Source of the DNA: Thermohalobaculum sp035513135
GTDB taxonomy: Bacteria; Pseudomonadota; Alphaproteobacteria; Rhodobacterales; Rhodobacteraceae
Length of the DNA: 32,680 bases
Direction of reading: 5' to 3'
Assembly: GCA_035513135.1 (NCBI GenBank)
Contig: DATKCQ010000102.1
Coordinates: 1-32,680, forward strand
This document shows positions 31,853 through 32,680 of the stretch, one piece after another (within the stretch, counting starts at the first letter, position 1; every line of letters begins with the position of its first letter). The notes beneath the pieces are model-generated. The model was not told the DNA's origin. It saw only the letters and a program-made list of their open reading frames with translations, and searched no databases. A program made the position numbers and the translations under genes.

Positions 31853-31886
31853 GCGGCCCCCGATTCGCGTCAACAGGGAGAGAGAC

Positions 31887-32680
31887 ATGATCCGCAACAC
31901 CGCGCTCGCGCTGGCCGCGCTGGTGATGGCCGCGGGGATGGGTTCCGCCGCCCGGGCCGCCGACCTGAAGGTCGGCTTCGTCTATGTCGGCCCGATCAGC
32001 GACCATGGCTGGACCTACCAGCACGACCAGGGCCGGCTGGCCATCGAGGCCGCGTTCGGCGACCGCGTCGAGACGACCTATGTCGAGAGCGTGCCCGAGG
32101 GCCCGGACGCCGAGCGCGTCATCCGCCAGCTCGCCGCCGCGGGGCACGGGCTGATCTTCACCACCTCGTTCGGCTACATGGACCCGACCGCGAAGATCGC
32201 CGGGATGTTCCCCGACGTGAAGTTCGAGCACGCCACCGGCTACAAGCGCGCCGACAACCTCGCCACCTACATGGCCCGCTTCTACGAGGGCCGCCACGTC
32301 ATCGGCACAATCGCCGGGCTGATGACCAAGACCAACAAGATCGGCTACGTCGCCTCGGTGCCGATCCCCGAGGTGGTGCGCGGCATCAACGCAGCGACGC
32401 TGGCGGCGCGCGCCGTGAACCCCGACATCGAGACCCAGGTGATCTGGGTGAACTCGTGGTACGACCCGGGCAAGGAGGCGGACGCGGCGAAGGCCCTGAT
32501 CTCCCAGGGCGCCGACATGATCATGCAGCACACCGACAGCCCGGCGGCGCTGCAGGCGGCCGAGAACGCCGAGGGCGTCTACGCCTTCGGCCAGGCCTCG
32601 GACATGATCAAGTTCGCGCCCACCTCGCAGCTCACCGCGATCATCGACGACTGGGCGCCCTACTACGTCGCGCGCGTGCA
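31887..32680 (+). CDS. BMP-family substrate-binding protein (partial)
   Basis: The first 264 codons of a periplasmic binding protein of the BMP/PnrA family; the window ends before the stop. A signal peptide is clear (MIRNTALALAALVMAAG... ending in AARA), followed by KVGFVYVGPISDHGWTYQHDQG, the BMP hallmark with the GW ligand-contact segment. Later parts include TTSFGYMDP, KFEHATGY, IGYVASVPIPEVVRGINA and ADMIMQHTDSPA. AGGGAGAGAG precedes the ATG. Family members bind purine nucleosides or related ligands. It is the last visible gene of the transporter operon. Confidence 0.92.
   Translation, partial: MIRNTALALAALVMAAGMGSAARAADLKVGFVYVGPISDHGWTYQHDQGRLAIEAAFGDRVETTYVESVPEGPDAERVIRQLAAAGHGLIFTTSFGYMDPTAKIAGMFPDVKFEHATGYKRADNLATYMARFYEGRHVIGTIAGLMTKTNKIGYVASVPIPEVVRGINAATLAARAVNPDIETQVIWVNSWYDPGKEADAAKALISQGADMIMQHTDSPAALQAAENAEGVYAFGQASDMIKFAPTSQLTAIIDDWAPYYVARV

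Overview
The window is very G+C-rich alphaproteobacterial DNA with tightly packed genes, many ATGA/GTGA stop-start overlaps and strong GC3 bias that keeps long shadow frames open. The left edge carries what looks like an rRNA operon leader of the Rhodobacterales type, so a Rhodobacterales-like organism is my best guess. The hopanoid genes fit an alphaproteobacterium but do not settle the order.

Layout. (1) 1-275: apparent promoter and boxA leader of an rRNA operon running leftwards out of the window. (2) 276-5259, minus strand: a coupled operon resembling RiPP/lasso-peptide maturation: PqqD-like B1, transglutaminase-like B2 protease, NTP_transf_5 nucleotidyltransferase, HPr-kinase-like protein and an ABC exporter. 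No lasso cyclase and no convincing precursor are visible. (3) 5260-5686: a repeat-rich divergent spacer. (4) 5687-9077, plus: HAD phosphatase, a non-pyrrolysine MttB-family methyltransferase and a 3-hydroxyisobutyrate-dehydrogenase-like enzyme. (5) 9174-13320: short pyroglutamyl-peptidase-like protein (minus), PQQ-type sugar dehydrogenase, HisC-like aminotransferase and an LpxR-like outer-membrane lipid A deacylase (plus). (6) 13419-28104: a hopanoid locus. On the plus strand are a PON/SMP-30-like propeller, hpnA, hpnC, hpnD, hpnE, shc and hpnG. On the minus strand are hpnN, hpnM and hpnH. mlaA and ispA run divergently from hpnN. (7) 28236-32680, plus: a BMP-family (nucleoside-type) ABC importer, with the binding protein cut by the window end.

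How it works together. IspA makes farnesyl diphosphate; HpnD, HpnC and HpnE convert it to squalene; Shc cyclises squalene to hopenes; HpnH adds an adenosyl group and HpnG removes adenine to give ribosylhopane. HpnN, HpnM and MlaA look like the export and outer-membrane lipid-homeostasis arm. LpxR nearby is another outer-membrane lipid enzyme.

The main points for a second look are the cyclase-less RiPP-like operon with its repeat-rich upstream region; a REP-like palindrome that supplies the stop codons of both hpnG and hpnH; and a striking density of short tandem duplications (8-15 bp), which keep the reading frame inside genes.
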